Notes: a model not told the origin generated them from the letters alone. A stretch of 64,000 nucleotides of DNA from Ruminococcus sp. YRD2003 (GCA_900109435.1 FNZT01000010.1:62001-126000); one strand, 5' to 3'; numbered from the stretch's first letter, positions 43,157-51,650 are shown. Made by a program: numbers and translations.

Positions 43157-43422
43157 GTCATATCCCTCAAAACTGTGAATATGTACAAAAGCGTAAGTGT
43201 TAAGTTGATAACACACTGTAGATTCGTCTGATGATATACCGTCGGACCGCACAGAAAGACCGCAGGCATATCGGTCTGTCGGTCAGCCCCGCTGACACCT
43301 CCCCATCGTGGGAGACCGCATATGTCGAGGACTTTCCGTGCAAGATGACGGGAAATATGCAAGCATATCCAGTACAAAGCCTTCAGGCGGGCTTTGTGCG
43401 GTGCTGCCTTAAGGGAAGCACT
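43157..43422. repeat. Intergenic DNA with a diverged hairpin repeat
   Basis: Around 43272-43322, TGTCGGTCAGCCCCGCTGAC then CTCCCC is a diverged inverted copy of the 70-bp unit seen at 11448-11595. A hairpin ACAAAGCC/GGCTTTGT lies near 43372-43395, just past the feoA stop. No gene is seen. Confidence 0.55.
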
Positions 43423-43719
43423 CTAAGCGCGCCCCTGCTTTATATCAACAGCAACGCACCGCGCGTCCGAATCGCGGAGAGCGATGACCGCCCCTTTGAC
43501 GGAATAAGCGGCAGGGTCGCCGAGAAAGCTCCTCTGCAAACAGGTCACTTGCACGCCGCTGACAAAGCCGAGCTCGCCGAGCCGCTGCCGCATAGCGCCG
43601 TGATTTTCGAGTCCCGAAACCGTACAGGTATCGCCCTCGCGCAGGGAGCTCAGAACAGTCTGTGCGATAGTATCCACCACCTCGGAAATAATGAACAGCA
43701 GCGGAGCTGCGAAAAGCAT
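43423..43719 (-). CDS. FeoA-domain protein
   Basis: A 98-residue open frame. Residues about 25-98 (LREGDTCTVSGLENHGAMRQ, RLGELGFVSGVQVTCLQRS, DPAAYSVKGAVIALRDSDA) are a FeoA/SH3-like domain. The extra N-terminal ~24 residues are hydrophobic and not typical; the true start may be a later GTG, since no good ribosome-binding site precedes the ATG. FeoA works with the ferrous iron transporter FeoB, but no feoB gene is adjacent, so this may be a regulatory or orphan copy. Confidence 0.7.
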   Translation of the reverse strand: MLFAAPLLFIISEVVDTIAQTVLSSLREGDTCTVSGLENHGAMRQRLGELGFVSGVQVTCLQRSFLGDPAAYSVKGAVIALRDSDARCVAVDIKQGRA

Positions 43720-43822
43720 CGACTAAGGGGAGCCCCTGACCATATTTTTCCGTTAGGAGGAGCCGACAAAAGCGATACCCTTCCCATTGGCTCTTCGCCA
43801 TTCATTTTTCAGTAAGAGATCG

Positions 43823-43849
43823 GAGTGCGGCGAATGATCCGCCGCACTC
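43823..43849. other. Strong hairpin between feoA and the phage cassette
   Basis: GAGTGCGGCG (43823-43832) pairs exactly with CGCCGCACTC (43840-43849). No T-run follows on either strand. A second hairpin ACCCGCAG/CTGCGGGT (43865-43892) overlaps the stop of the last phage gene. Confidence 0.6.
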
Positions 43850-43881
43850 ACTATTATGATATTCACCCGCAGCGTCAACTG

Positions 43882-44802
43882 TCACTGCGGGTTGACGAAC
43901 TTATCGGAGTACATACCTATCTCGGTGATGATACCGTTTTTTCCGCCCGTAATGCGCACGGAGGTGATATCGCGCGTCACACCTCCTGCCTGCGCACTGT
44001 CGAAGAGGTCCTCTCCGCGGTAGCCGCTGTACGAGAAGAAGCTGCGTTTCCAGCCGCGCGCAGCCATTTTGTCGCGGAATTCAGGTGCTCTCTGCGGCTC
44101 GTAGAGGAATCGCCTGTCGAGCTCGAAATAGCGGCATCTGCGGATATAGCTGTCGTAGGCGTCGGAGTCGGTGAGGGTGTAGTCGCCGTACTCCTCCTGC
44201 ATATTCTCCATGCTCCAGAAGTAGACGAGCCCGCGGGTATCCCTCTCGGAGCCGCGCGAGAGCAGGCTCGCCTCGTCATATGCGAAGGTATTGGCGGAGC
44301 TGTCCCTGTTGACCATTACGCAGTTCGTACCGCGGATATAGGGGTGCTTCCCATATACCTTGAACGCGATATTTACAATGCCGTCCCACTGCGTAGAGCC
44401 GTTTTTCACGAAGATATAGCTTGATGTGCCGCAGTCCTCGTGAGTGACATAGGGAAGTTGCATATACTCGTCCATGAGGTCGTTGAGGGACATATTCGTG
44501 TAGAGCCCGGGCTCGAGCTGATTCTGGAGATACTGTGCCGTAAACCCGCGCGAGGTGATGATACCGCGTCGGAAGCCGCCCTCCTCCGTGATGCGGAATG
44601 TGTCGATGAAGCCTTGATGGATGAAGTTCCCGTTCACGTAGAACCACGCAAGCTGCGCAGTCTCGGGGACAGCCGTATGCGCCTCGAAAACGGCGGTCAG
44701 GCGCGTGAACGGCGTATAGGCGTCCTTGGTGAAGCTAAAAGACAGCACCTTGAATATGGTGTCGCTCGCATTCGGCGACTTTATGCTCAGTGTAGCGGTC
44801 AT
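43882..44802 (-). CDS. Phage tail hub/baseplate-like protein
   Basis: A 306-residue protein, last gene of the cassette. The N-terminal half (FTKDAYTPFTRLTAVFEAHT, AWFYVNGNFIHQGFIDTFRI, RGIITSRGFTAQYLQNQ) resembles gp27/gpD-like tail hub domains of siphophages; this is pattern recognition, not a firm match. The rest contains many aromatic residues (YDSYIRRCRYFELDRRFLYE). There is no signal peptide or membrane segment. It overlaps the preceding small gene by 4 nt. Confidence 0.55.
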   Translation of the reverse strand: MTATLSIKSPNASDTIFKVLSFSFTKDAYTPFTRLTAVFEAHTAVPETAQLAWFYVNGNFIHQGFIDTFRITEEGGFRRGIITSRGFTAQYLQNQLEPGLYTNMSLNDLMDEYMQLPYVTHEDCGTSSYIFVKNGSTQWDGIVNIAFKVYGKHPYIRGTNCVMVNRDSSANTFAYDEASLLSRGSERDTRGLVYFWSMENMQEEYGDYTLTDSDAYDSYIRRCRYFELDRRFLYEPQRAPEFRDKMAARGWKRSFFSYSGYRGEDLFDSAQAGGVTRDITSVRITGGKNGIITEIGMYSDKFVNPQ

Positions 44803-45185
44803 GATACCTCCTCCGCATTCTCTGCCTGTGCGGCTGTAGCGAGAGTCAGCGTGACATAGAGCATATCATCGCCCCTGTCCTCGGCGGTACTGCCCTGCAC
44901 GGTACAGTCCGTGAACTTCACTCCGCGGTATATCACAGTCAGTCCCGACCCGCCGTTCATATTGTTCAGCACTGTCAGCGCAGGGATATCCCCTGCCCCG
45001 CAGTACACCCTGCCCGCCAGCGTGAGCCTCGTCGCCTTGACGCACCTGTTTGAGATGACCGTCCCGCCGATGACGGTAGGCTGCTCGTACAGCACGGTCG
45101 AGGCAGCCGCGCGGAAGCTCTCACAGTAGAGCGTGAACTGACCTATCGTCACGGGGACAGCCTCACGGCTGCAAATCGTACTCAT
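44799..45185 (-). CDS. Small phage structural protein, unknown
   Basis: Start at ATG 45183-45185 (MSTICSREAVPVTIGQFTLY); 128 residues. It is beta-rich (VIGGTVISNRCVKATRLTLA, GLTVIYRGVKFTDCTVQGS), like baseplate or tail-associated phage proteins. It overlaps both neighbours by 4 nt, so it is co-translated with them. I cannot assign a specific function. Confidence 0.55.
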   Translation of the reverse strand: MSTICSREAVPVTIGQFTLYCESFRAAASTVLYEQPTVIGGTVISNRCVKATRLTLAGRVYCGAGDIPALTVLNNMNGGSGLTVIYRGVKFTDCTVQGSTAEDRGDDMLYVTLTLATAAQAENAEEVS

Positions 45186-45586
45186 AGGCTTGCCCTCGCT
45201 GTTCTGCGCACGCCGCTTACGGACACTCCCGCCGTGAGCACAAGGCGTCTCAGGCTGCTGTCGTGTCTGATACTCAGCCTGCAAATGCGCGTTGTCATGC
45301 TTGCCAGACCGTCGAGAGCGGGTCTCACCCTCTCCTCAAAGTATCGGAAAAGCGACAGCATATCCTCGTCCTCGCGAGCATACACGCTGACCTCAGCTTC
45401 CGCCTTGAACGGCAGGAACACGTTAGACAGCGAATAAACGGGTGCAGCGGCCTCAAAGCTCCTTATCCCGAGGACAGTGAAACGCCCGCCCTTGCTGCGC
45501 ACAGGCAGCGCGTCGAAAGCAAGGTAAACGTCCTGATTTCCCACGGCGAGCAGAGCCGACTTCAATTCGTTCAGTATCTCGCGCAT
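45182..45586 (-). CDS. Small phage structural protein (possible tail terminator)
   Basis: Start ATG 45584-45586, with GGAGGG upstream; 134 residues. It begins MREILNELKSALLAVGNQDV and contains LFRYFEERVRPALDGLASMT. Size, position after the connector and an alpha/beta pattern fit tail-terminator or head-tail joining proteins; this is inference from position. One base separates it from the upstream stop. Confidence 0.5.
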   Translation of the reverse strand: MREILNELKSALLAVGNQDVYLAFDALPVRSKGGRFTVLGIRSFEAAAPVYSLSNVFLPFKAEAEVSVYAREDEDMLSLFRYFEERVRPALDGLASMTTRICRLSIRHDSSLRRLVLTAGVSVSGVRRTARASL

Positions 45587-45587
45587 A

Positions 45588-45953
45588 TCATCCCTCCTTT
45601 GCGGGTATCGTCTCAAAGACGAAGGTATCGGCTTTGATGAGGCCGCGGCAGAGCTGCACGTACTCGCGCATGAGCGTTTCGGCGCCCGCGAGTGAAGTCC
45701 TCGCACCGCCGCCGTCCATTCTGCCGATATACTCATACTCCCGCCTGCCCGAAGAGAGCTTTATCTCCTGTGCGCGGTAGTTGGCGACGGAAGCCGCAAG
45801 GAATTCGAGGCGGGTATCGGTATCGTCGGCGTCGGGGAGGAGCATATTCCTGACCTCATACACAGCCATGGTTATGACGGGCAACCACTCGGAGTTGGCG
45901 GATTCCCCCGAAAACAGCTCGAACAGTGCCTTGACGTTGGTAATATCTATCAT
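45588..45953 (-). CDS. Phage head-tail connector-like protein
   Basis: A 121-residue helical protein: MIDITNVKALFELFSGESAN, WLPVITMAVYEVRNMLLPDA, LEFLAASVANYRAQEIKL. It resembles gp6-like head-tail connectors in length and in its helical content near the N-terminus. It lies 10 nt after the protease-like gene and is followed by a 1-nt gap to the next gene, in the expected position for a connector. Confidence 0.5.
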   Translation of the reverse strand: MIDITNVKALFELFSGESANSEWLPVITMAVYEVRNMLLPDADDTDTRLEFLAASVANYRAQEIKLSSGRREYEYIGRMDGGGARTSLAGAETLMREYVQLCRGLIKADTFVFETIPAKEG

Positions 45954-45963
45954 AGCGACCTCC

Positions 45964-46791
45964 TCAGAGCTTGAAAGCAGAGTTCATCTGCTCGGTCTCG
46001 GGCGCAGTCGAGAGCTGCACCTCTGTTTTCGCGCGCCCTGCGAGCTTCTCGTAAGCCTTTTTCATGCCCGCGAGCTGCACCTCGTTCAGACCGTGAGCGG
46101 CAAGCTCCGCCGCAAAAGCAGCCTTACGCCCGCCCGAAATGAAAGCGAGGCGGCGGATCTCACAGCGGAGCAGCCGTTCGTTTTCGGCAGCCTCAGCATT
46201 TGCGGACTTCTCCGTCCCCTCCTCTGCGAAGCGCTTTGTCACGCCCGCATTTACCTGAGCGGGCACAGCAACGAAGCTCCACTCATAGGCGTCGGTGATG
46301 TCATCAAGGACGGTGTGGCATACACGTCCGCTATAGGACTTGCCCTTGACGTGCGAGCATGACTGCACCGCTTTGTCGGCACCGCAGACAGAGCATCTGC
46401 GTTTTCCCGCCGCACAGGAAATGCTGACCTCTTTTTTGATACCGCCGTCGATCTCGGCGATGAGGTCGCGGTTGTCCTCGGTCCTCACCATATATGCAGA
46501 GGCACGGAGGTACTTATAGGGCTCGCCGCACTTATTATTGCGGGAGCTGTCGGTCACGACCTCGGTATCGAAGATACGGGCGGTCTGATTGGAAGTAGAG
46601 GCATCGTGGTCGAAGATACCTGTTTTGCCGACGAAGAGAGCCTTGAGCTGTTCGAGGGCATTATCCGAGAAACGTTCGCAGTCGCGGTCTATCTCGTTAT
46701 CGCACAGGATAACGTGAAAGGCGAAGAGCTCGTCCGCAGCGAATTCGCGGCGAGTGAACTTGTTTATCTTGTCGAGATTTTCCTGTGTCAT
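45964..46791 (-). CDS. Prohead protease-like protein with a zinc-knuckle-like insert
   Basis: A 275-residue protein. The N-terminal domain (FAFHVILCDNEIDRDCERFS, GIFDHDASTSNQTARIFDTE, GGIKKEVSISCAAGKRRCSV) fits S78-type prohead proteases, with His in FDHD and Ser in EVSIS as candidate catalytic residues. A CSVCGADKAVQSCSHVKG segment inserts a possible metal-binding site. The C-terminal half is helical and charged (scaffold-like). It lies downstream of the capsid gene, whereas most HK97-type modules place the protease before the capsid. Confidence 0.65.
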   Translation of the reverse strand: MTQENLDKINKFTRREFAADELFAFHVILCDNEIDRDCERFSDNALEQLKALFVGKTGIFDHDASTSNQTARIFDTEVVTDSSRNNKCGEPYKYLRASAYMVRTEDNRDLIAEIDGGIKKEVSISCAAGKRRCSVCGADKAVQSCSHVKGKSYSGRVCHTVLDDITDAYEWSFVAVPAQVNAGVTKRFAEEGTEKSANAEAAENERLLRCEIRRLAFISGGRKAAFAAELAAHGLNEVQLAGMKKAYEKLAGRAKTEVQLSTAPETEQMNSAFKL

Positions 46792-46822
46792 TGAATTCCT
46801 CCTTTGGTTGGTGAAAAATGCG

Positions 46823-46903
46823 GTAGGGGCGCATTACAGCAAAGCTGCATATAGCATCGCAATCCAAATCAAAGATTTGGTGCGCTGCTTATCCGTGCGC
46901 CCG
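46823..46903. repeat. ~80-bp multi-hairpin repeat, copy 3 (inside phage cassette)
   Basis: Same sequence as copy 1 over its full length. It is located between the protease-like and capsid genes. Confidence 0.9.
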
Positions 46904-46924
46904 CGATACCGATTGCGTTTGCCT

Positions 46925-47034
46925 GCGGGCGGCGAAACGCCGCCCCTACATTGGTTTCGGCTGCATTATTCTTTGTAGGGGCTGCCTTTGGCAGTCCGCT
47001 TTTTTATGTGCGGGCGAGCGGAACTCGCCCCTAC
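46925..47034. repeat. Three TGTAGGGG-type palindromes
   Basis: Units at 46925-46949, 46974-46999 and 47009-47034, in mixed orientation: GCGGCG...CGCCGC, GGGGCTGCC...GGCAGTCC and GGCGAG...CTCGCC. Confidence 0.8.
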
Positions 47035-47084
47035 ACGATTTTACCGAAACATTGGCGTGACGATGGGGGACATCGTCCCCTGCA

Positions 47085-48044
47085 TCATGATGTGATAGTG
47101 AGCACCTTCACCGCGTCGGGAGTCACCTTGCGGAATCCGCAGGTCACAGACACAGTTATACAATCGAGCTGACGGTCGATGAGCTTGTCAGTCTCGAGAA
47201 CAAGCCCCGTGCTGGTGATGAATTCGAGCGCGAAGTCTCTGTCGAGACCGATAACGGTAGCGTTGTCCACAGCCGCAGACTTCACGAGCTCGGAGCCGAA
47301 GGGGAGGAACATCTTGCCGTCAGCCAAAGCTCTCGCTTCCTTCATCTGGTCCATAGCGGCTATTTTTGCAGCAATCGCAGGAGAAGCGAGCACAGTCGTC
47401 ATATTGAAGTTATCGAACTTTCCGTAGAGGTCGGCGAGGTCGGAGTAGCTGAGCGAAGAAGTCGTAATACCCACAGCGTCCGCTTTAAGGACAGCGACAG
47501 CCTTGCTGACAACGGTATTCGCGAGCTTTATGCCGATACTTCTGAGCATGACGCCGAACACGTCAAGGCGCTGCCTGCGTACAGCCTCATAGGAGGCGTT
47601 GATAAGTCTGCCTATCTTTTCAAGGGCAACGGCAGTAGTGCCCTCAGTCACCGTAGAAGCTGGCAGAGCCACAGTCTGAGCGGTAGTACCGTAGGCGGTG
47701 CTGTCGTCGAGCACACAGCCGAGGTACTGGCTGCTCTCGCTGACAGTTCTCACAGCCGTCACAGCCTTGAGCACAGTATCGTCGAATCCCTTCTTAATGC
47801 AGCGTGCGACGAACTCAGGGAAGAGCACGGCAGTCTCGGTCGAAGCGAAGAACTTCTCCACCATATCACACTCCGCCCCGCTCACTCTGATGTTATAGCG
47901 TTTGAGCTGACGCTCATAGGCGTCGAGAGCCGCGAGCTCGGTGCCGACATAAGAGGCGGAGGGGTCGAGCTCCTCGAGGGCGGAAGTGAACGACTTGCCG
48001 CTGAGATTATAGAGACCCTTTTCAAGTTTGATATCGTTATACAT
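47085..48044 (-). CDS. HK97-type major capsid protein
   Basis: Start ATG 48042-48044 (MYNDIKLEKGLYNLSGKSFT), with GGAGG 8 nt upstream, preferred over ATGs at the ribosome-binding site; 319 residues. The region after residue ~100 reads as an HK97 fold: ALEKIGRLINASYEAVRRQR (like the usual K-A-...-S-E-E-L), LADLYGKFDNFNMTTVLASP, MFLPFGSELVKSAAVDNATV, GLDRDFALEFITSTGLVLET. The N-terminal ~100 residues may be the delta/scaffold domain. It is directly downstream of the portal gene. Confidence 0.75.
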   Translation of the reverse strand: MYNDIKLEKGLYNLSGKSFTSALEELDPSASYVGTELAALDAYERQLKRYNIRVSGAECDMVEKFFASTETAVLFPEFVARCIKKGFDDTVLKAVTAVRTVSESSQYLGCVLDDSTAYGTTAQTVALPASTVTEGTTAVALEKIGRLINASYEAVRRQRLDVFGVMLRSIGIKLANTVVSKAVAVLKADAVGITTSSLSYSDLADLYGKFDNFNMTTVLASPAIAAKIAAMDQMKEARALADGKMFLPFGSELVKSAAVDNATVIGLDRDFALEFITSTGLVLETDKLIDRQLDCITVSVTCGFRKVTPDAVKVLTITS

Positions 48045-48058
48045 ACACATATCCTCCA

Positions 48059-49195
48059 TTATTCAGAATCGTTTTTTTCGATGCGCAGTTCTATTTCGCG
48101 AGCCTGCGCGTTTTTGAGCCTTGCCTCGGCGAGGACCGACTCATCCTGCAAGTTGATGTTGTCCCACTCGACAGAGCAGACCGCCTCCGCGCCCGCCGAG
48201 CAGAGGTAGGCGTCGCCTATGCTTCTGAGCACGGGCGTGAGGAGCCTGCGGTAGTAGTCGAGCTCGGACGTAAGAATATCCGCCTGCTGAGAGGACATCC
48301 TCTCAGTGGAACTCCAGTTCAGACCGAGGAGAAACGGCGGGATACTGAGCTTAGAGACTATCTGCTCCATTATCTGTCGGACGGGCACATTCGTATCAAA
48401 GAGCTTGTTGTCCGCACCGATGACCCTGATATCGACATCACCGACTGCGACGAAGTCCTTGACTCTTCCGCACTTGGCAGAGTTCATGCCGTCAGCCCAT
48501 TCGCGTGCTATCTGCATGGCGTGTTCGCGGGTCGAGGCGATATCGCTTGCACCGTTCTGAGGCTTGTAGGTAACGGCATAGCGCACGTTGCCCGCACGGT
48601 CATAGTTCTGCCCGATACACTGATAAATGCGGAGCAGTATCGAGCTGATAGCGGGAAGCCCTCGCAGGAGCGAGTGCCCGTTCGTCAGCGAGGCGTAGAG
48701 AATACGCTCGGGATGAGCGACCTCGCGAAGCGAGCCGTCCTGTCTGCGGACAGCGTATCTGCGCTCAAACGGAGAAGCCCCCGCGGAAACGGTCGTAGAA
48801 GTCGTATCGCCGTTCCACAGACCTGCAATGCGGCGACCCTCCTCGTCGATGACTATCTCGCCGACAGCGCTGCCGTAGGTTAGCATACTGTCGAGGAAGA
48901 CGTCGGCGAAGCAGCCGAGCGACGTACCCGTCAGCCCGACGGGAACATTCTCGCAGAAGCGGTCGAGCTGCTCCTGAAAGCGCTCGTCCGAGCATACGAG
49001 CCTGAATCCGCCCGTAAGACGGATGATCTTCATGATAGCGGCGTCGATGACGGGGACGGCGTATCTGAGCCTGTCGAATAGCTCCTTTTCGAGCGGACCT
49101 GCCACAGGCGGGAGAGTCAGACAGCTCCCGCAGTCGCGGTCGGGCAGTATCATCTGCGGAGCTGCCCGTGTGTGTTTCTTTTTAAATAGTTTCAT
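48059..49195 (-). CDS. Phage portal protein
   Basis: A 378-residue protein with the SPP1/HK97-type portal pattern: DRLRYAVPVIDAAIMKIIRL, SLGCFADVFLDSMLTYGSAV, ILYASLTNGHSLLRGLPAIS, and SKLSIPPFLLGLNWSSTERM then SSQQADILTSELDYYRRLL, which is the conserved stem/wing segment. The portal forms the 12-subunit DNA entry channel. Fifteen nt before the capsid start. The protein appears full length. Confidence 0.85.
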   Translation of the reverse strand: MKLFKKKHTRAAPQMILPDRDCGSCLTLPPVAGPLEKELFDRLRYAVPVIDAAIMKIIRLTGGFRLVCSDERFQEQLDRFCENVPVGLTGTSLGCFADVFLDSMLTYGSAVGEIVIDEEGRRIAGLWNGDTTSTTVSAGASPFERRYAVRRQDGSLREVAHPERILYASLTNGHSLLRGLPAISSILLRIYQCIGQNYDRAGNVRYAVTYKPQNGASDIASTREHAMQIAREWADGMNSAKCGRVKDFVAVGDVDIRVIGADNKLFDTNVPVRQIMEQIVSKLSIPPFLLGLNWSSTERMSSQQADILTSELDYYRRLLTPVLRSIGDAYLCSAGAEAVCSVEWDNINLQDESVLAEARLKNAQAREIELRIEKNDSE

Positions 49196-49232
49196 TTTTC
49201 CTCCAATTTTGTAGAATTGGGTTTGTTTGCCT

Positions 49233-49452
49233 TTGTAGGGACGGATATCATCCGCCCACCCCTTTCACAATGACCCGCGGCACCTCACTGTAGGGGACGG
49301 CGTCCTCGACGTCCCGCGAATATACGAACACACCAACGGTAACGCCTTGTAGGGTCGCCGCATATTTGACGGTTATTTGGCGTCCTCAACGTCCCACCCC
49401 TACAAAATCTCTCACGGCACCCATTGTAGGGGACGGCGTCCTCGACGTCCCA
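49233..49452. repeat. Cluster of TGTAGGGG-type palindromes
   Basis: Units at 49233-49258 (GGACGGATATCATCCGCC), 49289-49318 and 49424-49452 (both GGGGACGGCGTCCTCGACGT), plus a degenerate one at 49350-49405. Fills the gap between terminase and portal genes. Confidence 0.8.
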
Positions 49453-49480
49453 CGCCTTGCACAACGCCCCGCGGCGACCT

Positions 49481-50734
49481 TCAATCCCTCTCCACGGACA
49501 TGGCGAAGAAGAAGTCCTCCTCAGCCGCCTCCTTCGAGACGTATGCCACGAAGTAACGCATATCGTCCATGGCGTGATCGTTCTCCTTGACGGGGACATC
49601 GGTCCCCTCGCCCTCCTTCCAGCGGTAGAGCCCGAATTCGCGGATGATATCCGAACACGACTCGTGTATCATCAGCCTGCCGTCCTTCAGAGCCGCTCCG
49701 ACGCGTCTTATCCCCGTGACAACGTCATTTTCCGCCTTAGCCGCCGTAAATCTTCCATGTCTGCGGATACACTCGATAAAGCTTGCGGCTGACGGGTCGA
49801 CGATGACACGTTCTATCACGCGTTCGCCTGCCAGTTCCTCGAGAGCGGCATAGTGCTCCTCGTCTGTGCGCGGGACACCCGTTTTTCTTGAAGAGTAGTA
49901 ATACTCTCCGATGCGGTACCAAACGCCCATGTGAAGTCCCCACAGACCGAAAGACGAGGGATTGACAGTTCCGTAATCGCAGGATATGACGTAGCGCTCG
50001 CATTCGGGCGCATCGCCGCTGAAGACGTGCAGAGCGGGGTCGAACATCGGGTAGACGATGCCCTCCGCCGCAGTCCACTTCCCGAGGACGAAGCGCTCGT
50101 AAAAAATGCCAGAATAGAGCTTCTGATAGCGCCTCCTGACCTCATCGGAGAGCGAGGGGTTATCGTCCATAGTGAAGTGGAGATACAGCGCGTTTTTCTC
50201 ATCCGCCTTCTGTATCCACTCGCGGTAGAACCAATGTGAGAGGTCATCGGGGTTGCAGTTGAACCACATCCTCGAGCCCGCGACGGAGCACCTTGCGAGA
50301 GCCTGCTCCACGAACGAGCGCGGCATGAGAGCGACCTCATCGAGGAAGACGCCCGAAAGGGTGATGCCCTGAATCAGAGCGGCTGAGCCCTCATCTCTGC
50401 CGCCGAACAGGTAGAAGCGGTTAGTTCTGCCCGAGAAGGAGATGTCGATGAAGCTGCGGCTGACCTTCTCATCGCAGGAGAAACCCATTTCGCTGAGATG
50501 TTTAGTCAGCGGGACGATGACGTTTCTTCTCAGGGAGGTCACGGTCTTGCCGCAGACAGCGAAGGCAGCGCGGTCGAAGCACGCCCATGCCCAGCAGACG
50601 AATCCCAGTGACATCGAGAGGGTCTTCCCGCTCCGCACGGCGCCGTCGCAGATGATAGCGTCTTTTCGGCGATAGGCAGGCATATTCCACCATTTAAAGA
50701 CAGTTTTCTGCTTACCCTTGAAAGCGATGCTCAT
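49481..50734 (-). CDS. Phage terminase large subunit
   Basis: A 417-residue protein of the Terminase_3/6 group. Walker A is GAVRSGKT near residue 30. Walker B-like GVFLDEVALMP follows, and the C-terminal RNase H-like nuclease has VISCDYGTVNPSSFGLW, IVDPSAASFIE and ENDHAMDDMRYFV with the acidic metal ligands. It packages DNA through the portal. Motor and nuclease motifs look intact. It overlaps the small subunit by 4 nt. Confidence 0.92.
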   Translation of the reverse strand: MSIAFKGKQKTVFKWWNMPAYRRKDAIICDGAVRSGKTLSMSLGFVCWAWACFDRAAFAVCGKTVTSLRRNVIVPLTKHLSEMGFSCDEKVSRSFIDISFSGRTNRFYLFGGRDEGSAALIQGITLSGVFLDEVALMPRSFVEQALARCSVAGSRMWFNCNPDDLSHWFYREWIQKADEKNALYLHFTMDDNPSLSDEVRRRYQKLYSGIFYERFVLGKWTAAEGIVYPMFDPALHVFSGDAPECERYVISCDYGTVNPSSFGLWGLHMGVWYRIGEYYYSSRKTGVPRTDEEHYAALEELAGERVIERVIVDPSAASFIECIRRHGRFTAAKAENDVVTGIRRVGAALKDGRLMIHESCSDIIREFGLYRWKEGEGTDVPVKENDHAMDDMRYFVAYVSKEAAEEDFFFAMSVERD

Positions 50735-51213
50735 TCGCCGTCCTCCTCTCCGTCGGACGTCAGAGCGCGTATCAGCGCCTCGGCATTTTCCGCGTCGCTC
50801 ATTGCTCTTTCCAGCTCACAGAGCTTCTCGAGCGCCTTGATGCGGTCGAACACCTTGACCTCGACACCTCCGCCGCGAACGCGCTTTATCTCCGCGACGT
50901 TGTACAGGTCGAGCCTGTCGAGCTCCTCCTGCGGCGGGAGCTCATCGGCGAACGCCAGCTTCGCGGCATCATTGCACGACCCGAAAGCGAGGCGGCGAAG
51001 CCCCGCCATCACCGAACCTTCGTCCGCGAGGAGCTCTCTGTGCTCCTTTATACGTCTGCGGCAGGACCTGCTTTTCAGGAGCCTCAGCGCAGCACCGAGA
51101 GCCTCCTCGCGCTGAAATCCCGCGCGCACCGCGGCTTCTTCGGGGTCGCCGAGGGCGGCATACAAGCAGCAGAATCGCCTCTGTCTGTATCTGAGTTCAT
51201 CCTTCTCTGACAT
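50731..51213 (-). CDS. Phage terminase small subunit
   Basis: ATG 51211-51213 follows AGGAGG; 160 residues. The N-terminal helix-turn-helix segment (YRQRRFCCLYAALGDPEEAA, VRAGFQREEALGAALRLLKS) matches terminase small subunits that recognise the packaging site. LAFADELPPQEELDRLDLYN and VFDRIKALEKLCELERAM are typical of the phage family. The start is preceded by a non-coding leader and a terminator at 51364-51396, which marks the beginning of the phage transcription unit. Confidence 0.85.
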   Translation of the reverse strand: MSEKDELRYRQRRFCCLYAALGDPEEAAVRAGFQREEALGAALRLLKSRSCRRRIKEHRELLADEGSVMAGLRRLAFGSCNDAAKLAFADELPPQEELDRLDLYNVAEIKRVRGGGVEVKVFDRIKALEKLCELERAMSDAENAEALIRALTSDGEEDGE

Positions 51214-51363
51214 AACTCCTCCTTCCGAGGAGCTGTACAAGCCCCTCTGTAATGGAGCGGAAAAAGCCCATGAGTCAATGAAAAACCATTGATTATTGAA
51301 AAAAAGGCTTTTAACTTTGTAGACTTGCACAAAAAGCAGCAAACATCCAACCTCCCAAACAGC

Positions 51364-51396
51364 AAAAAGCCGAGAAGAACATCTCCTCGGCTTTTT
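51364..51396. terminator. Bidirectional terminator upstream of the phage cassette
   Basis: AAAAAGCCGAG (51364-51374) pairs with CTCGGCTTTTT (51386-51396). Confidence 0.8.
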
Positions 51397-51424
51397 GATT
51401 TGATCATCCCCAACCTGCACCATT

Positions 51425-51603
51425 CTGTAGGGGCGGCGTCCCGCCGCCCGCCGACATACCAACAGCCCGCCTGCACTCAGCGTAGGGGCGGATATCATCC
51501 GCCCGTCGGATTCTTCCTATTCGCGGGCGGACACACGGGTCCGCCCCTACGATACCCTGTCCATTCAACCAATCGTAGGGGACGCCGCCCTCGGCGTCCC
51601 GCC
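51425..51603. repeat. Four TGTAGGGG-type palindromes
   Basis: Units at 51425-51450, 51481-51508, 51520-51552 and 51574-51603; the third is inverted. They separate the phage cassette from the LRR-dockerin gene. Confidence 0.8.
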
Positions 51604-51621
51604 AACACACCACCCCAACAA

Positions 51622-51646
51622 AAAAAGCTCCCCGAGGGGAGCTTTT
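51622..51646 (-). terminator. Terminator of the LRR-dockerin gene
   Basis: AAGCTCCCC and GGGGAGCTT form the stem with a 2-nt loop, with A/T-runs on both sides. Confidence 0.85.
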
Positions 51647-51650
51647 TGCA

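Larger units (their letters stand above)
43882..51213 (-). mobile_element. Compact phage-derived capsid cassette
   Basis: Nine minus-strand genes: terminase small and large subunits, portal, HK97-type capsid, prohead protease-like, three small connector/closure-type genes and a tail-hub-like gene. Integrase, repressor, tape measure, tail tube, holin and endolysin are all absent from the window on both sides. The intergenic gaps contain the same host repeats as elsewhere (46823-47034, 49233-49452), which suggests long residence and possible domestication. Confidence 0.75.

Noticed and set aside
43231-43815. 194-codon plus-strand open frame across the groES-feoA gap
   Set aside because: It runs through repeat DNA and antisense to feoA, and has no domain or ribosome-binding site.
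43823-43892. Prophage attachment site at the feoA side of the phage cassette
   Set aside because: Two hairpins are present, but no matching direct repeat was found at the other end near 51214-51650, and there is no integrase.
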